Below are positions 25,615 to 32,815 of a stretch of 36,816 nt of DNA, piece by piece. The notes beneath the pieces are model-generated. The model had not been told where the DNA came from. It did no database searches and was given only the letters and a program-made list of their open reading frames with translations. This DNA is from Geminicoccaceae bacterium (GTDB lineage Bacteria > Pseudomonadota > Alphaproteobacteria > Geminicoccales > Geminicoccaceae). The position numbers were made by a program, and so were the translations under genes. Location of the stretch: positions 1 through 36,816 of the forward strand of contig JAGRGG010000030.1 of the NCBI GenBank assembly GCA_020445645.1. Direction: 5' to 3'. Every line of letters begins with the position of its first letter. The stretch's first letter is position 1.

Positions 25615-26583
25615 ATGCCGCTGCAAAGCCAGATCCTCGCCGTTCTGCGCCGGGCGGGCCTGCTCGACCTCGGCCCGGCCCCGCCCTGCCGCCCGATCGG
25701 CGGCGGGGGGAGGGGCCGCCTGTGGCGGGTCGACCTCGACGCCGGCCCCGTGGTCGTCAAGCTCGGGGATCCCGTCCAAAACGGCGCACCCCCCGCGGTC
25801 GGGGGCGGCGAGGCCGGCTTTCTCGCCTTGCTCGGCGCGATCCGCCCGGAAGCGGCCCCCCGCCTCCTCCACGTCGACCCGCAGAGCGGCGCCTTCGTCA
25901 TGGCCGGCCTGCCCGAGGAAGACCATCCGAGCCTGCTGGCGCTCGCCAGGGACCGCCGCCTCGGCGCCCGGCACGGGCAGGCGCTCGGCGACCTCCTCGC
26001 CGCCCTGCACCGCGCCGGCTGGGAGCGCCCGGAGCGCATCGGCGCCTTTCGCGCCGACGCCCGCTTCCACGTCCTCAGGATCGAGCCCCTCCTCCTCGTC
26101 CCGGCCGAGGCGCACAAGGACGCCGCCGGCCCCTTGAAGCGCATCGCCCGCCGCCTCGCCACGACCCACCGGGGCGTGATCCACGGCGAGGCGGCGCCGG
26201 AAAACGTGCTCTTCGGCCCGCGCGGCCCCGTCCTCCTCGACGCCGACGCCGCCCACGGCGGCGACCCCGCCTTCGACGCGGCCTTCCTCCTCGCCGACCT
26301 CGCCATCCTCGCCCAGGCGTGGCCGGGCCCGGCCGCCGCCGAGGCGATGCGGGCCTTCGCCCGGGTCTGGCTCGGCCGCGGCCCGGCGCCGGAAGCCCTC
26401 GAGGCCCCGGCGGCGGAACTCCTGCCGGCGCTCGTCCTCGGCCGTCTCGCCGGGCGCCTGCCGCTCGCGGCCGTCCCGCCCCGCCTCGCCGAGGGGCTGA
26501 TCCTGCGCGCCAAGGCCCTCCTCCACGTCCCCCGCCAGGGCCTCCTGCCCACCCTCGGGGCGCTGCGGGGGGAGGGGGCCTGA
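25615..26583 (+). CDS. Phosphotransferase (aminoglycoside/choline kinase-like fold)
   Basis: A 322-residue protein of the APH/fructosamine-kinase superfamily. An N-lobe nucleotide loop region (PIGGGGRGRLWRVDL, then VVVKLG) is followed by the C-lobe GVIHGEAAPENVLFGPRG near residues 192-209 and LLDADAAHGGDPAFD near 212-226. The usual catalytic HGD is HGE, which may change or weaken the activity. The start is uncertain: ATG at 25615 is used, but an in-frame ATG at 25579 is equally possible and neither has a strong ribosome site. The gene is divergent from the molybdenum oxidoreductase and 41 bases upstream of the DUF1232 gene. Substrate unknown. Confidence 0.7.
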   Translation: MPLQSQILAVLRRAGLLDLGPAPPCRPIGGGGRGRLWRVDLDAGPVVVKLGDPVQNGAPPAVGGGEAGFLALLGAIRPEAAPRLLHVDPQSGAFVMAGLPEEDHPSLLALARDRRLGARHGQALGDLLAALHRAGWERPERIGAFRADARFHVLRIEPLLLVPAEAHKDAAGPLKRIARRLATTHRGVIHGEAAPENVLFGPRGPVLLDADAAHGGDPAFDAAFLLADLAILAQAWPGPAAAEAMRAFARVWLGRGPAPEALEAPAAELLPALVLGRLAGRLPLAAVPPRLAEGLILRAKALLHVPRQGLLPTLGALRGEGA

Positions 26584-26623
26584 GCCCTTGCGGCCGTCCC
26601 CCCGCAGGCCTATCTTTTCCCGC

Positions 26624-27019
26624 ATGAGCGACACCGACGCCCTCCGGCCGATCCCCTACGAGGTGCCCGACGAGCGCACCTTCTGGAACAAGCTCGGCCG
26701 GGTCCTGGCCTCCGTCCCCTTCGCCGACCGGCTCGCCGCCGCCTGGTACTGCGCGGTCGACGCCGATACCCCCACCTACGTGCGCGCCGTCCTGCTCGGC
26801 GCCGTCGCCTACTTCATCCTGCCCACCGACGCGATCCCCGACTTCCTCGTCGGCATCGGCTTCACCGACGACGCCACCGTCCTCGCCACCGCCATCGCCG
26901 CCGTCAGCGGCCACATCAAGGACAGCCACCGCGAGAAGGCGCGCGCGAAGCTGGCCGCCCTGAAGACGGCCGGGCGCCGGCGGTTGCCGGAGGACGATGG
27001 GCCGCTGATCGAGGGGTAG
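26624..27019 (+). CDS. DUF1232 (YkvA-type) membrane protein
   Basis: A 131-residue protein whose central block AVAYFILPTDAIPDFLVGIG followed by FTDDATVLATAI is the DUF1232 signature, a hydrophobic segment with the conserved D-IPD and TDD acidic residues. The N-terminus is polar and the C-terminus basic (HREKARAKLAALK). The ATG has no strong ribosome site; a TTG at 26588 is less likely. Function is unknown. The TAG stop is followed three bases later by a 28-nt ACGC...GCGT repeat. Confidence 0.85.
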   Translation: MSDTDALRPIPYEVPDERTFWNKLGRVLASVPFADRLAAAWYCAVDADTPTYVRAVLLGAVAYFILPTDAIPDFLVGIGFTDDATVLATAIAAVSGHIKDSHREKARAKLAALKTAGRRRLPEDDGPLIEG

Positions 27020-27022
27020 GTT

Positions 27023-27050
27023 ACGCCCCGCGCCAGCGGACGCGAAGCGT
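27023..27050 (+). repeat. 28-nt ACGC...GCGT repeat (copy F)
   Basis: It begins ACGCCCCGCGCCAGCGG and ends ACGCGAAGCGT. Its last 26 bases are identical to the right end of the 140-nt palindrome (6802-6827). It sits just after the DUF1232 stop and before the TRAP binding-protein leader, with both genes on the plus strand, so it is not limited to convergent gaps. Confidence 0.8.
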
Positions 27051-27059
27051 AGACCCTTG

Positions 27060-27088
27060 TTGCCGCTTCCCCCGCCGCCCGCTACCCT
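27060..27088 (+). promoter_or_regulatory. Weak predicted promoter of the TRAP genes
   Basis: TTGCCG and TACCCT are separated by 17 bases, ending 32 bases before the dctP-like ATG. The -10 is poor; it is offered only because it is the best-spaced pair in the 70-base gap after the repeat. Confidence 0.25.
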
Positions 27089-27120
27089 TCACCGCAATCG
27101 GAGCGGAAAAGGGGAGCGTC

Positions 27121-28095
27121 ATGCGGTACTCGGTAGGTCTGGCCGTTCTTGCCTTCGGCGTTGCGGGCGCCGCCCATGCCGAGACGTGGGACATGCCGAT
27201 GGCGTATCCCGACAGCAATTTCCACAGCGAGAACGGCAAGGCGTTCGCCGCGTGCGTCGGCAAGGGCACGGGCGGCGACCTTGAGATCACCGTCCACGCC
27301 GGGGGCTCGCTCTACAAGGGCGACGAGATCAAGCGCGCGATCCAGACGGGGCAGGTGCCGATCGGCGAGCGGCTCTTGTCCGCGCACCAGAACGAGAACC
27401 CCGTCTTCGGCTTCGACAGCGTGCCGTTCCTCGCCACTTCCTACGACGCCTCGGCGACGCTCTACGAGGAGGCGAAGCCCACGCTGGAGAAGATCCTGGC
27501 CAACCAGAACCTCGTCCTCCTCTATTCGGTGCCCTGGCCGCCGCAGGGGCTCTACACGAAGAAGGACGTGGAGAGCGCCGCCGACATGAAGGGGGTCAAG
27601 TTCCGCTCCTACAACACGACGACGGCGCGGCTCGCCGAACTCATGGGCGCCGTGCCCGTGCAGATCGAGGCGGCCGAGCTGTCGCAGGCGCTCGCCACCG
27701 GCGTCGCCGAGAGCTTCATCTCGTCGGGCTCGACCGGCTACGACAGCAAGGTCTGGGAGCAGCTCGACCACTTCTACGACATCCAGGCGTGGCTGCCCCG
27801 CAACTACGTCATGGCGAACAAGGGGGCGTGGGAAGGGCTCGACGAGAAGACGCGGAACGCCGTCCTCGCCTGCGCCGACGAGGCGGCGAAGCGGGGCACG
27901 GCGCGCTCGCAGGAGCTGAACGACTACTACAAGGAGGAGCTGGCAAAGAACGGCATGACCGTCGCCGCACCCTCCGACCAGCTCACCGCCGACCTCCTCA
28001 AGTTCGGCCAGACGCTCACCGAGGAGTGGCTGCGATCGGCCGGCACCGACGGGCAGGCGATCGTCGACGCCTACCAAGCGAAGACGGGCGGCTGA
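27121..28095 (+). CDS. TRAP transporter substrate-binding protein (DctP family)
   Basis: A 324-residue periplasmic binding protein. MRYSVGLAVLAFGVAGAAHA is a Sec signal peptide, cleaved before ETW. The mature protein shows the DctP features HSENGKAFAACV, AGGSLYKGDEIKRAIQTGQV and the block VKFRSYNTTTARLAELMGAV near residue 160, whose arginine normally binds the carboxylate of the ligand, so an organic acid is the likely substrate. GGGGAG precedes the ATG. The small permease gene follows after five bases, but no large DctM permease gene is present. Confidence 0.9.
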   Translation: MRYSVGLAVLAFGVAGAAHAETWDMPMAYPDSNFHSENGKAFAACVGKGTGGDLEITVHAGGSLYKGDEIKRAIQTGQVPIGERLLSAHQNENPVFGFDSVPFLATSYDASATLYEEAKPTLEKILANQNLVLLYSVPWPPQGLYTKKDVESAADMKGVKFRSYNTTTARLAELMGAVPVQIEAAELSQALATGVAESFISSGSTGYDSKVWEQLDHFYDIQAWLPRNYVMANKGAWEGLDEKTRNAVLACADEAAKRGTARSQELNDYYKEELAKNGMTVAAPSDQLTADLLKFGQTLTEEWLRSAGTDGQAIVDAYQAKTGG

Positions 28096-28100
28096 GGCCG

Positions 28101-28604
28101 TTGCGGCGGGTCCTGGATGGCCTCTACGACCTCGCGGGCGCGCTGGCGGCGGTCTTCCTCGTCGCCCTCCTCGTCGTGGTGTCCTTCCAGGTCCTGCTGC
28201 GCTGGCTCGCCGTCCCCTTTCCCGGCGCCACCGCCTACGCCGGCTACTGCATGGCCGCCTCGTCCTTCCTGGCGCTGCCCTACGCGCTCAACGCCGGCGC
28301 CCACATCCGCGTCTCGATCCTCCTCGCCCGCCTGACCGGCACGGGCCGGCGCGTCGCCGAACTCTGGTGCCTCCTCGTCGCCTCATCCCTCGCTTGGTAC
28401 TTCGCGTGGTACGCGATCAAGGCCGTGCGGATCTCCCATCTCATCAACGACGTGAGCCAGGGCCAGGACGCGACGCCCTTGTGGATCCCGCAACTGGCGA
28501 TGGCGGCGGGCACGGTGCTCCTGGGCATCGCGTTCACCGACCACCTGCTCAGGGTGGCGCTCGGCAAGGAAACCGCCGTGCCCGACGCGGGCGCGGTGGA
28601 GTAG
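28101..28604 (+). CDS. TRAP transporter small permease (DctQ family)
   Basis: A 167-residue inner-membrane protein with four hydrophobic helices. The first helix AAVFLVALLVVVSFQVLLRW is followed by the small-residue-rich loop with FPGATAYAGYC and by ALPYALNAGAHIRVSIL, the conserved DctQ middle segment. A TTG start five bases after the dctP-like stop is used; GAGG is present but unusually close. DctQ acts only with DctM; here the next gene is convergent, two bases beyond the stop, so the large permease must be elsewhere or absent. Confidence 0.82.
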   Translation: MRRVLDGLYDLAGALAAVFLVALLVVVSFQVLLRWLAVPFPGATAYAGYCMAASSFLALPYALNAGAHIRVSILLARLTGTGRRVAELWCLLVASSLAWYFAWYAIKAVRISHLINDVSQGQDATPLWIPQLAMAAGTVLLGIAFTDHLLRVALGKETAVPDAGAVE

Positions 28605-28606
28605 GC

Positions 28607-29014
28607 TCAGGCCGTCGCCGGCACGGGGAAGGCCAGCATCCGCAGCAGGTTGACGAGGAAGGCGAGCGCGCCGCCGAACCAGAGCAGCGAGGCGGCGATG
28701 GCGAGCGCCGGCTGCTCCTGGGTGATGGCGAGGTAGATCCCCAAGGGGAAGAGCACCGCCGTCGGCGCCGCGAGGCCGAAATGGACGAGCGCCAGCCGGC
28801 TCCGGACGAGGTCCGGGTAGACCCGGTAGACGAGCCCGAACAAGGCGAGCGAGGCCCAGCCCAGCAGGTTGACGTGGGCGTGGACCGGCACGAGTTCGAA
28901 ATCGTGGGCGATCCCCATCCCGATGCCGAGGCCCGTGCCGCCGATCAGGCACGTCGCCGCCAGCACGAGAAACCAAGCGTCGATCCGGCCGCCGCCGTTC
29001 GAAGGAGCGCGCAT
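28607..29014 (-). CDS. Small heme-copper oxidase subunit I-like membrane protein
   Basis: A 135-residue protein with four hydrophobic helices. The segment DFELVPVHAHVNLLGWASLA (residues 39-58) carries a His-Ala-His pair (H45, H47) and a conserved NLLGW, as in helices of cbb3-type or nitric-oxide-reductase-like subunit I proteins. At a quarter of that length it cannot be a full oxidase, since most ligand helices are missing. It may bind heme or a metal, or only be related in fold. GGGGA precedes the ATG. Function unknown. Confidence 0.6.
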   Translation of the reverse strand: MRAPSNGGGRIDAWFLVLAATCLIGGTGLGIGMGIAHDFELVPVHAHVNLLGWASLALFGLVYRVYPDLVRSRLALVHFGLAAPTAVLFPLGIYLAITQEQPALAIAASLLWFGGALAFLVNLLRMLAFPVPATA

Positions 29015-29401
29015 TTCCGTTTCCCCGTTTCTTCGCCGCCGCGATCCCGGCGGCGAGCGGCTTCTAGCGGGGCGTTCGGCCGGAGGCAGTGGCGAAAGTC
29101 ACAAAACGCATCGTCGCCCGCGCCGCCCGTTCTGGACGCTGCGGGGCGCTTGGTATAGGATTATATGCTTTGCCTTCACGTGGCCCGAAGACGGAGCGCG
29201 TGCGGGTGGCGAACTTGCCAAACGAACCCGAGGGCAGGATCGAGAGGCTACGGAATGCGGCACGAACGAACCCAAGGACGCGAGCCGGATGGCCTCGGAC
29301 GGCTCCGGGGAATCGGCACGAACGAACCCAAGAACATTGGTCAGACGGCCTTCGGGCGAAGCTTAGGGGAATGGCACGAACGAACCCGAGCGGCGAAACG
29401 C
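29015..29401. other. Non-coding stretch between the small membrane protein and hicB
   Basis: No credible gene is present in these 387 bases. The part near 29150-29170 is AT-rich and includes a perfect TATAAT on the minus strand (29165-29160) with no matching -35. The rest, 29218-29390, is a direct-repeat array described separately. Frames through the array give low-complexity peptides rich in GFVRA or ARTNP, which reflect the repeat rather than a protein. Confidence 0.6.
29218..29390. repeat. Direct-repeat array with GGCACGAACGAACCCAAG units
   Basis: Three near-perfect 18-base units start at 29259, 29315 and 29373 (periods 56 and 58); a fourth, diverged unit lacking the GGCACG part lies at 29218-29232. 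The bases before each unit are also similar (GGGGAAT or CGGAAT), so the true period is a module of about 56 bp. Two of the intervening segments contain a short stem such as CTTCG-GG-CGAAG. The array lies 3' of hicB on the minus strand. Confidence 0.75.
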
Positions 29402-29815
29402 CTAGCCGTTCTGCATCCACTTGCGCGCGGCGTCGCTGAGGGCACCCGAGCGCGAGAGGCCGCGCACCGAGGCGACGCGGTCGAGCCGCGCCAGCAGGCC
29501 TTCTTCCATCGTGATGTTGACCCGCATCACCGTGCCGCCGATCTCGATCGGTACGAGGATGCGGACGGCATCCTTGAGATCGTCCTGGTCAAGCCAATCC
29601 GGCAGTGGCGCATTGATGGGCGATGGTTCCGGCAACGCTTCCCCATCCTCGATCATGCCCTCGACGTGCAGGCACAGGGCCTCGATCGCGTTCGCCTGCG
29701 TCTCCTCGATCGTGTCGCCGACGCTGACGCAGCCGGGAAAATCGGGGAATACGACGCCGTAGCCGCCGCCTTCGCTCGGCCCTATCACCGCCATGTAGTA
29801 GCGTACATCCATCAT
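29402..29815 (-). CDS. hicB: HicB-family antitoxin
   Basis: A 137-residue antitoxin. The N-terminal partial RNase-H-like fold shows YYMAVIGPSEGGGYGVVFPD followed by FPGCVSVGDTIEETQANAIEAL, the HicB hallmark. The C-terminal region VNITMEEGLLARLDRVASVRG then LSRSGALSDAARKWM is a ribbon-helix-helix DNA-binding domain, so it can also repress its own operon. The ATG overlaps the hicA TGA by four bases (ATGA) in ATGATG, with GGGAG just upstream. The frame is intact even though the toxin gene has a stop. Base composition is less GC-rich than neighbours, suggesting acquisition. Confidence 0.88.
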   Translation of the reverse strand: MMDVRYYMAVIGPSEGGGYGVVFPDFPGCVSVGDTIEETQANAIEALCLHVEGMIEDGEALPEPSPINAPLPDWLDQDDLKDAVRILVPIEIGGTVMRVNITMEEGLLARLDRVASVRGLSRSGALSDAARKWMQNG

Positions 29816-30027
29816 GCTTCTCCCAACGTCCACCGGCGGAGCGGAAGGCCGCTCTGGCGCTCGATAGACTTCAACGTCTTGATGTCGAGGTCTTTCTTTG
29901 GATCAGGGACGGTAACACGGCCGGGCCGGTCAGGATGCTTGAACTGCCGATGGCTTCCCTTGCCCTTGACTTGGCGCTACCCCGCACGTTCGAGCATCGC
30001 GATCACCTCACGGCTGCTGATCGTCAT
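29812..30027 (-). pseudogene. hicA: HicA toxin gene interrupted by an amber codon
   Basis: Read from ATG at 30027, the frame gives MTISSREVIAMLERAG, then TAG at codon 17 (29979-29977), then RQVKGKGSHRQFKHPDRPG, RVTVPDPKKDLDIKTLKSIE and RQSGL to a TGA overlapping hicB. HicA toxins have AGW at exactly this place, so TGG has most simply become TAG by one G-to-A change. Everything else of the double-stranded-RNA-binding-like fold is intact, including the catalytic histidine of the GSH motif. No alternative start lies shortly after the stop. Without amber suppression the toxin cannot be made. Confidence 0.85.
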
Positions 30028-30042
30028 CCTGCTTCCCCTGAT

Positions 30043-30054
30043 ATATGCATATGC
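30043..30054. promoter_or_regulatory. Palindromic operator candidate of hicAB
   Basis: ATATGCATAT and the overlapping GCATATGC are both perfect palindromes. They lie just downstream of, and touch, the -10 of the hicAB promoter, the expected location for a HicB ribbon-helix-helix operator. Confidence 0.5.
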
Positions 30055-30082
30055 TATACACACTTCAACGGGAGGGTGTCAA
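30053..30082 (-). promoter_or_regulatory. Sigma-70 promoter of hicAB
   Basis: On the minus strand a perfect TTGACA (30082-30077) is followed after 18 bases by TATAGC (30058-30053), or after 17 by GTATAG. Initiation would fall within the AT-rich palindrome about 20 bases before hicA. A GGGGAAGCAGG ribosome site precedes the hicA ATG. The promoter looks functional although hicA is broken. Confidence 0.65.
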
Positions 30083-30130
30083 GGCACTATGCGCATCTAA
30101 TACACATAAAAAGTGCTGTAGGCAGGCCCT

Positions 30131-30820
30131 CTAACCCTCCACCGGCGGCGTCGGCAGCACCGTCAGTTCGTGCAGGTCGACGTGCGGCGGCTGCTGAAGC
30201 GCGAAGACGACGCTCCGCGCCACGTCCTCGGGCTTCAGCGCGTCCGGCTTCGCCTCGTCGAAGAAGGGCGTATCCACCATGCCGGGCTCGATGAGCGTGA
30301 CCCGCACCCCGCTGCCGCGCAGCTCTTCGCGCAGGTTGTAGCCGATCGCCGTCACCGCCCACTTCGAGGCGCCGTACATCGACCCCGCGATCGTCCGCCG
30401 TCCGGCGACCGACCCCGTGAGGACGACGTGCCCCCGCCGCTCCCGGATCGCCGGCAGCGCCGCCTGCAAGGTGTGCGCGACGCCCAGCACGTTGACCAGG
30501 AGGAGCTTCTTCCAGCTCTCCGGGTCGGCGCCCGAGAACCCGCCGGGGCCGCCGCCCGTGCCGGCGTTGGCGAAGACGGCGTCCAGCCCGCCGAAGCGTT
30601 CCGTCGCCGCCGCCACCGCCCGCCTCGCGTCGGCGGCGTCGGTCACGTCGCAGCCGACGGCGAGCGCCCGATCCTCGCCGAGTTCGGCGGCCAGATCCTC
30701 CAGCTTCTCCCTGCGCCTCGCGGCGAGCGCCACCCTGAAGCCCGCCTCCGCCGCCAGCCGCGCCGTCGCGGCGCCGATGCCGCTGGAAGCGCCCGTGATG
30801 AAGAGCACCCTGTCCGTCAT
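30131..30820 (-). CDS. SDR-family NAD(P)-dependent oxidoreductase
   Basis: A 229-residue classical short-chain dehydrogenase. The cofactor motif is TGASSGIGAATARL near residues 9-22, with ARRREKL at the end of strand two suggesting NADP preference; NAG appears near residue 82, and the catalytic set is S in LTGSVAGRR with YGASK near residue 145. It resembles the YdfG-like group that oxidises 3-hydroxy acids or serine, but the substrate is not determinable. GGAG lies six bases before the ATG. It is divergent from the ABC exporter gene with a 139-base gap in which I saw no convincing promoter pair. Confidence 0.88.
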   Translation of the reverse strand: MTDRVLFITGASSGIGAATARLAAEAGFRVALAARRREKLEDLAAELGEDRALAVGCDVTDAADARRAVAAATERFGGLDAVFANAGTGGGPGGFSGADPESWKKLLLVNVLGVAHTLQAALPAIRERRGHVVLTGSVAGRRTIAGSMYGASKWAVTAIGYNLREELRGSGVRVTLIEPGMVDTPFFDEAKPDALKPEDVARSVVFALQQPPHVDLHELTVLPTPPVEG

Positions 30821-30959
30821 GATCGTCTCCCCCGCTGGACCCTCGTTGCGGCACAGGTCGTCCGCGAGCGGCCCGTGTCCAGTGCCGGGGCTGTACGAAC
30901 CGCCCTCAAGGCTCCATTTATGGTCGCGGGCGCCGCGCCCGCATTCTTCAAGGACAGCC

Positions 30960-32795
30960 ATGTACCGCCAGTTCGAGCGCCTCCTCGACCCGCTCGCCCC
31001 CGCCCCCGTCGAGCAGCCGCCCGCCGCTACCGGCGGCTTCTTCCGCTACTTCCTCGACCCCCTGCGCGGCCTCGTCCTGGCGACGCTCGCGGCGTCCGGG
31101 GTCGCCGCGATCTCCGAACTGCTGCTCTACGCCTTCCTCGGCGTCATCGTCGACTGGATGGCCGACACGCCGCGCGGCGCGTTCCTGTCCGAGCACGGCT
31201 GGGCGCTGTTCGGCATGTTCGTGATCACCATCCTGATCCGCCCGCTCGCCACCTTCGGCGCGCGCGGCCTCGTCACGCTGACGCTGACGCCCGGCCTCAC
31301 CAACTTGGTGCGCTGGCGCTCGCACCGCTACGTGCTGCGCCAGTCCCTTGGCTTCTTCCAGAACGACTTCGCGGGCCGCGTGGCGCAGAAGGTGATGCAG
31401 TCGGGGCAGGCGTTGCGTGAAGCCGTGCTCAACGTCATCGACGGCGTCTGGTTCATGGTGATCTACCTCGTCGGCACCATCGCCATTTTCCTCACGCTCG
31501 ACACGTGGCTGATCCTGCCGATGCTCGTCTGGATCGCCGCCTACGGGGTCGTCGTCTGGCGGATGGTCCCCCCCGTCCGCGACCGCTCGCGCGCCGTGTC
31601 CGAGGCCAACTCCGCGCTCTCGGGCCGCATCGTCGACGGCTACACGAACATCCACGTCGTCAAGCTCTTCGCCCACGCCGAGCGCGAGGACCTGTTCGGG
31701 CGCGAGGGGATGCAGCGCCATTTGGACGCCTTCCGCCGCCTGATGCGCAGCATCTTCACCATGACGGTGACGCTCACCGCCCTCAACGCCCTCCTCATCT
31801 TCGCCATGGCGGCGCTCTCGATCGGCCTTTGGCTGCAAGGGTCGGTGAGCGTCGGCAGCATCGCCATCGCCAACGGCCTCGTCGTCCGCCTCACCCAGAT
31901 GTCGGGCTGGATCCTGCGCACCGTGACCTCCCTGTTCGAGAGCTGGGGCACGGTCGAGAACGCGGTCGAGACCATCGCCCGGCCCAACGCCGTCGCCGAC
32001 CGCCCGGACGCCCAGGACCTCGAGGTGCCCAAGGGCGAGGTCCGCTTCGAGCGGGTGAGCTTCGGCTACGGCCGCGACGTGGCCGTCGTCGACGACCTCA
32101 CCCTGCGCGTCCGCCCCGGCGAGAAGGTCGGGCTCGTCGGCCGCTCCGGCGCCGGCAAGTCGACCCTCGTCAACCTGCTCCTGCGCTTTTACGACCTGGA
32201 AAGCGGGCGGATCCTCATCGACGGCCGGGACGTCGCCTCCGTCACCCAGGAGTCCCTGCGCGCCCGGATCGGCGTCGTCACCCAGGAGCCTTCGCTCCTC
32301 CACCGCTCGATCCGGGACAACATCGCCTACGGCCGCCCCGACGCCACCGAGGCCCAGCTCCGCCGCGCGGCCGACCTCGCCGCCGCCCTCGACTTCATCC
32401 CGAGCCTGCGCGACCCGCAAGGCCTGGGGGGCTTCGACGCCCACGTCGGCGAGCGCGGCGTCAAGCTGTCGGGCGGGCAGCGCCAGCGGATCGCCATCGC
32501 CCGCGTCATCCTGAAGGACGCGCCGATCCTCATCCTCGACGAGGCGACCTCGGCCCTCGACAGCGAGGTCGAGGCGGCGATCCAAGAGCAGCTCCGCCAC
32601 CTGATGGCCGGCAAAACGGTGCTCGCCATCGCCCACCGCCTCTCGACCATCGCCACCCTCGACCGGCTCGTCGTCATGGACGAGGGGCGGATCGTCGAGG
32701 AGGGGAGCCACAGGGACCTCGTCCGCAAGGGCGGGCTCTACGCCCGCCTCTGGGAGCGGCAGAGCGGCGGTTTTCTGGACGCCGTCGATGCCTGA
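30960..32795 (+). CDS. MsbA-type ABC exporter (fused TM and ATPase domains)
   Basis: A 611-residue half-transporter expected to dimerise in the inner membrane. Six hydrophobic helices occupy roughly residues 40-330. The nucleotide-binding domain has Walker A GRSGAGKST (394-402), Q-loop VTQEPSLLHRSI, signature VKLSGGQRQRIAIAR, Walker B ILILDEATSALD and H-loop IAHRLSTIA, all intact. Members export lipids, peptides or drugs; the substrate is unknown. AAGGA lies five bases before the ATG. A strong hairpin lies shortly after its stop, but the T run on that hairpin favours termination from the opposite strand. Confidence 0.92.
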   Translation: MYRQFERLLDPLAPAPVEQPPAATGGFFRYFLDPLRGLVLATLAASGVAAISELLLYAFLGVIVDWMADTPRGAFLSEHGWALFGMFVITILIRPLATFGARGLVTLTLTPGLTNLVRWRSHRYVLRQSLGFFQNDFAGRVAQKVMQSGQALREAVLNVIDGVWFMVIYLVGTIAIFLTLDTWLILPMLVWIAAYGVVVWRMVPPVRDRSRAVSEANSALSGRIVDGYTNIHVVKLFAHAEREDLFGREGMQRHLDAFRRLMRSIFTMTVTLTALNALLIFAMAALSIGLWLQGSVSVGSIAIANGLVVRLTQMSGWILRTVTSLFESWGTVENAVETIARPNAVADRPDAQDLEVPKGEVRFERVSFGYGRDVAVVDDLTLRVRPGEKVGLVGRSGAGKSTLVNLLLRFYDLESGRILIDGRDVASVTQESLRARIGVVTQEPSLLHRSIRDNIAYGRPDATEAQLRRAADLAAALDFIPSLRDPQGLGGFDAHVGERGVKLSGGQRQRIAIARVILKDAPILILDEATSALDSEVEAAIQEQLRHLMAGKTVLAIAHRLSTIATLDRLVVMDEGRIVEEGSHRDLVRKGGLYARLWERQSGGFLDAVDA

Positions 32796-32815
32796 CCGAA
32801 AGGGTCGGGGCGACG

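Noticed and set aside
22809-26552. Very long open minus-strand frame covering several genes (about 1250 codons)
   Set aside because: It runs out of frame through the molybdenum oxidoreductase and antisense to the phosphotransferase gene. Only its last 159 codons (DUF2628) look like protein; the rest is arginine-rich translation typical of high-GC shadow frames.
29218-29390. Possible short CRISPR array
   Set aside because: Repeat units are only 18 bp and imperfect, spacers share sequence with each other, and no cas genes are present. It is a tandem module array.
29089-29400. Frames across the repeat region giving ARTNP- or GFVRA-rich peptides
   Set aside because: The peptide repeats follow directly from the DNA repeat, there is no ribosome site, and no domain is visible.
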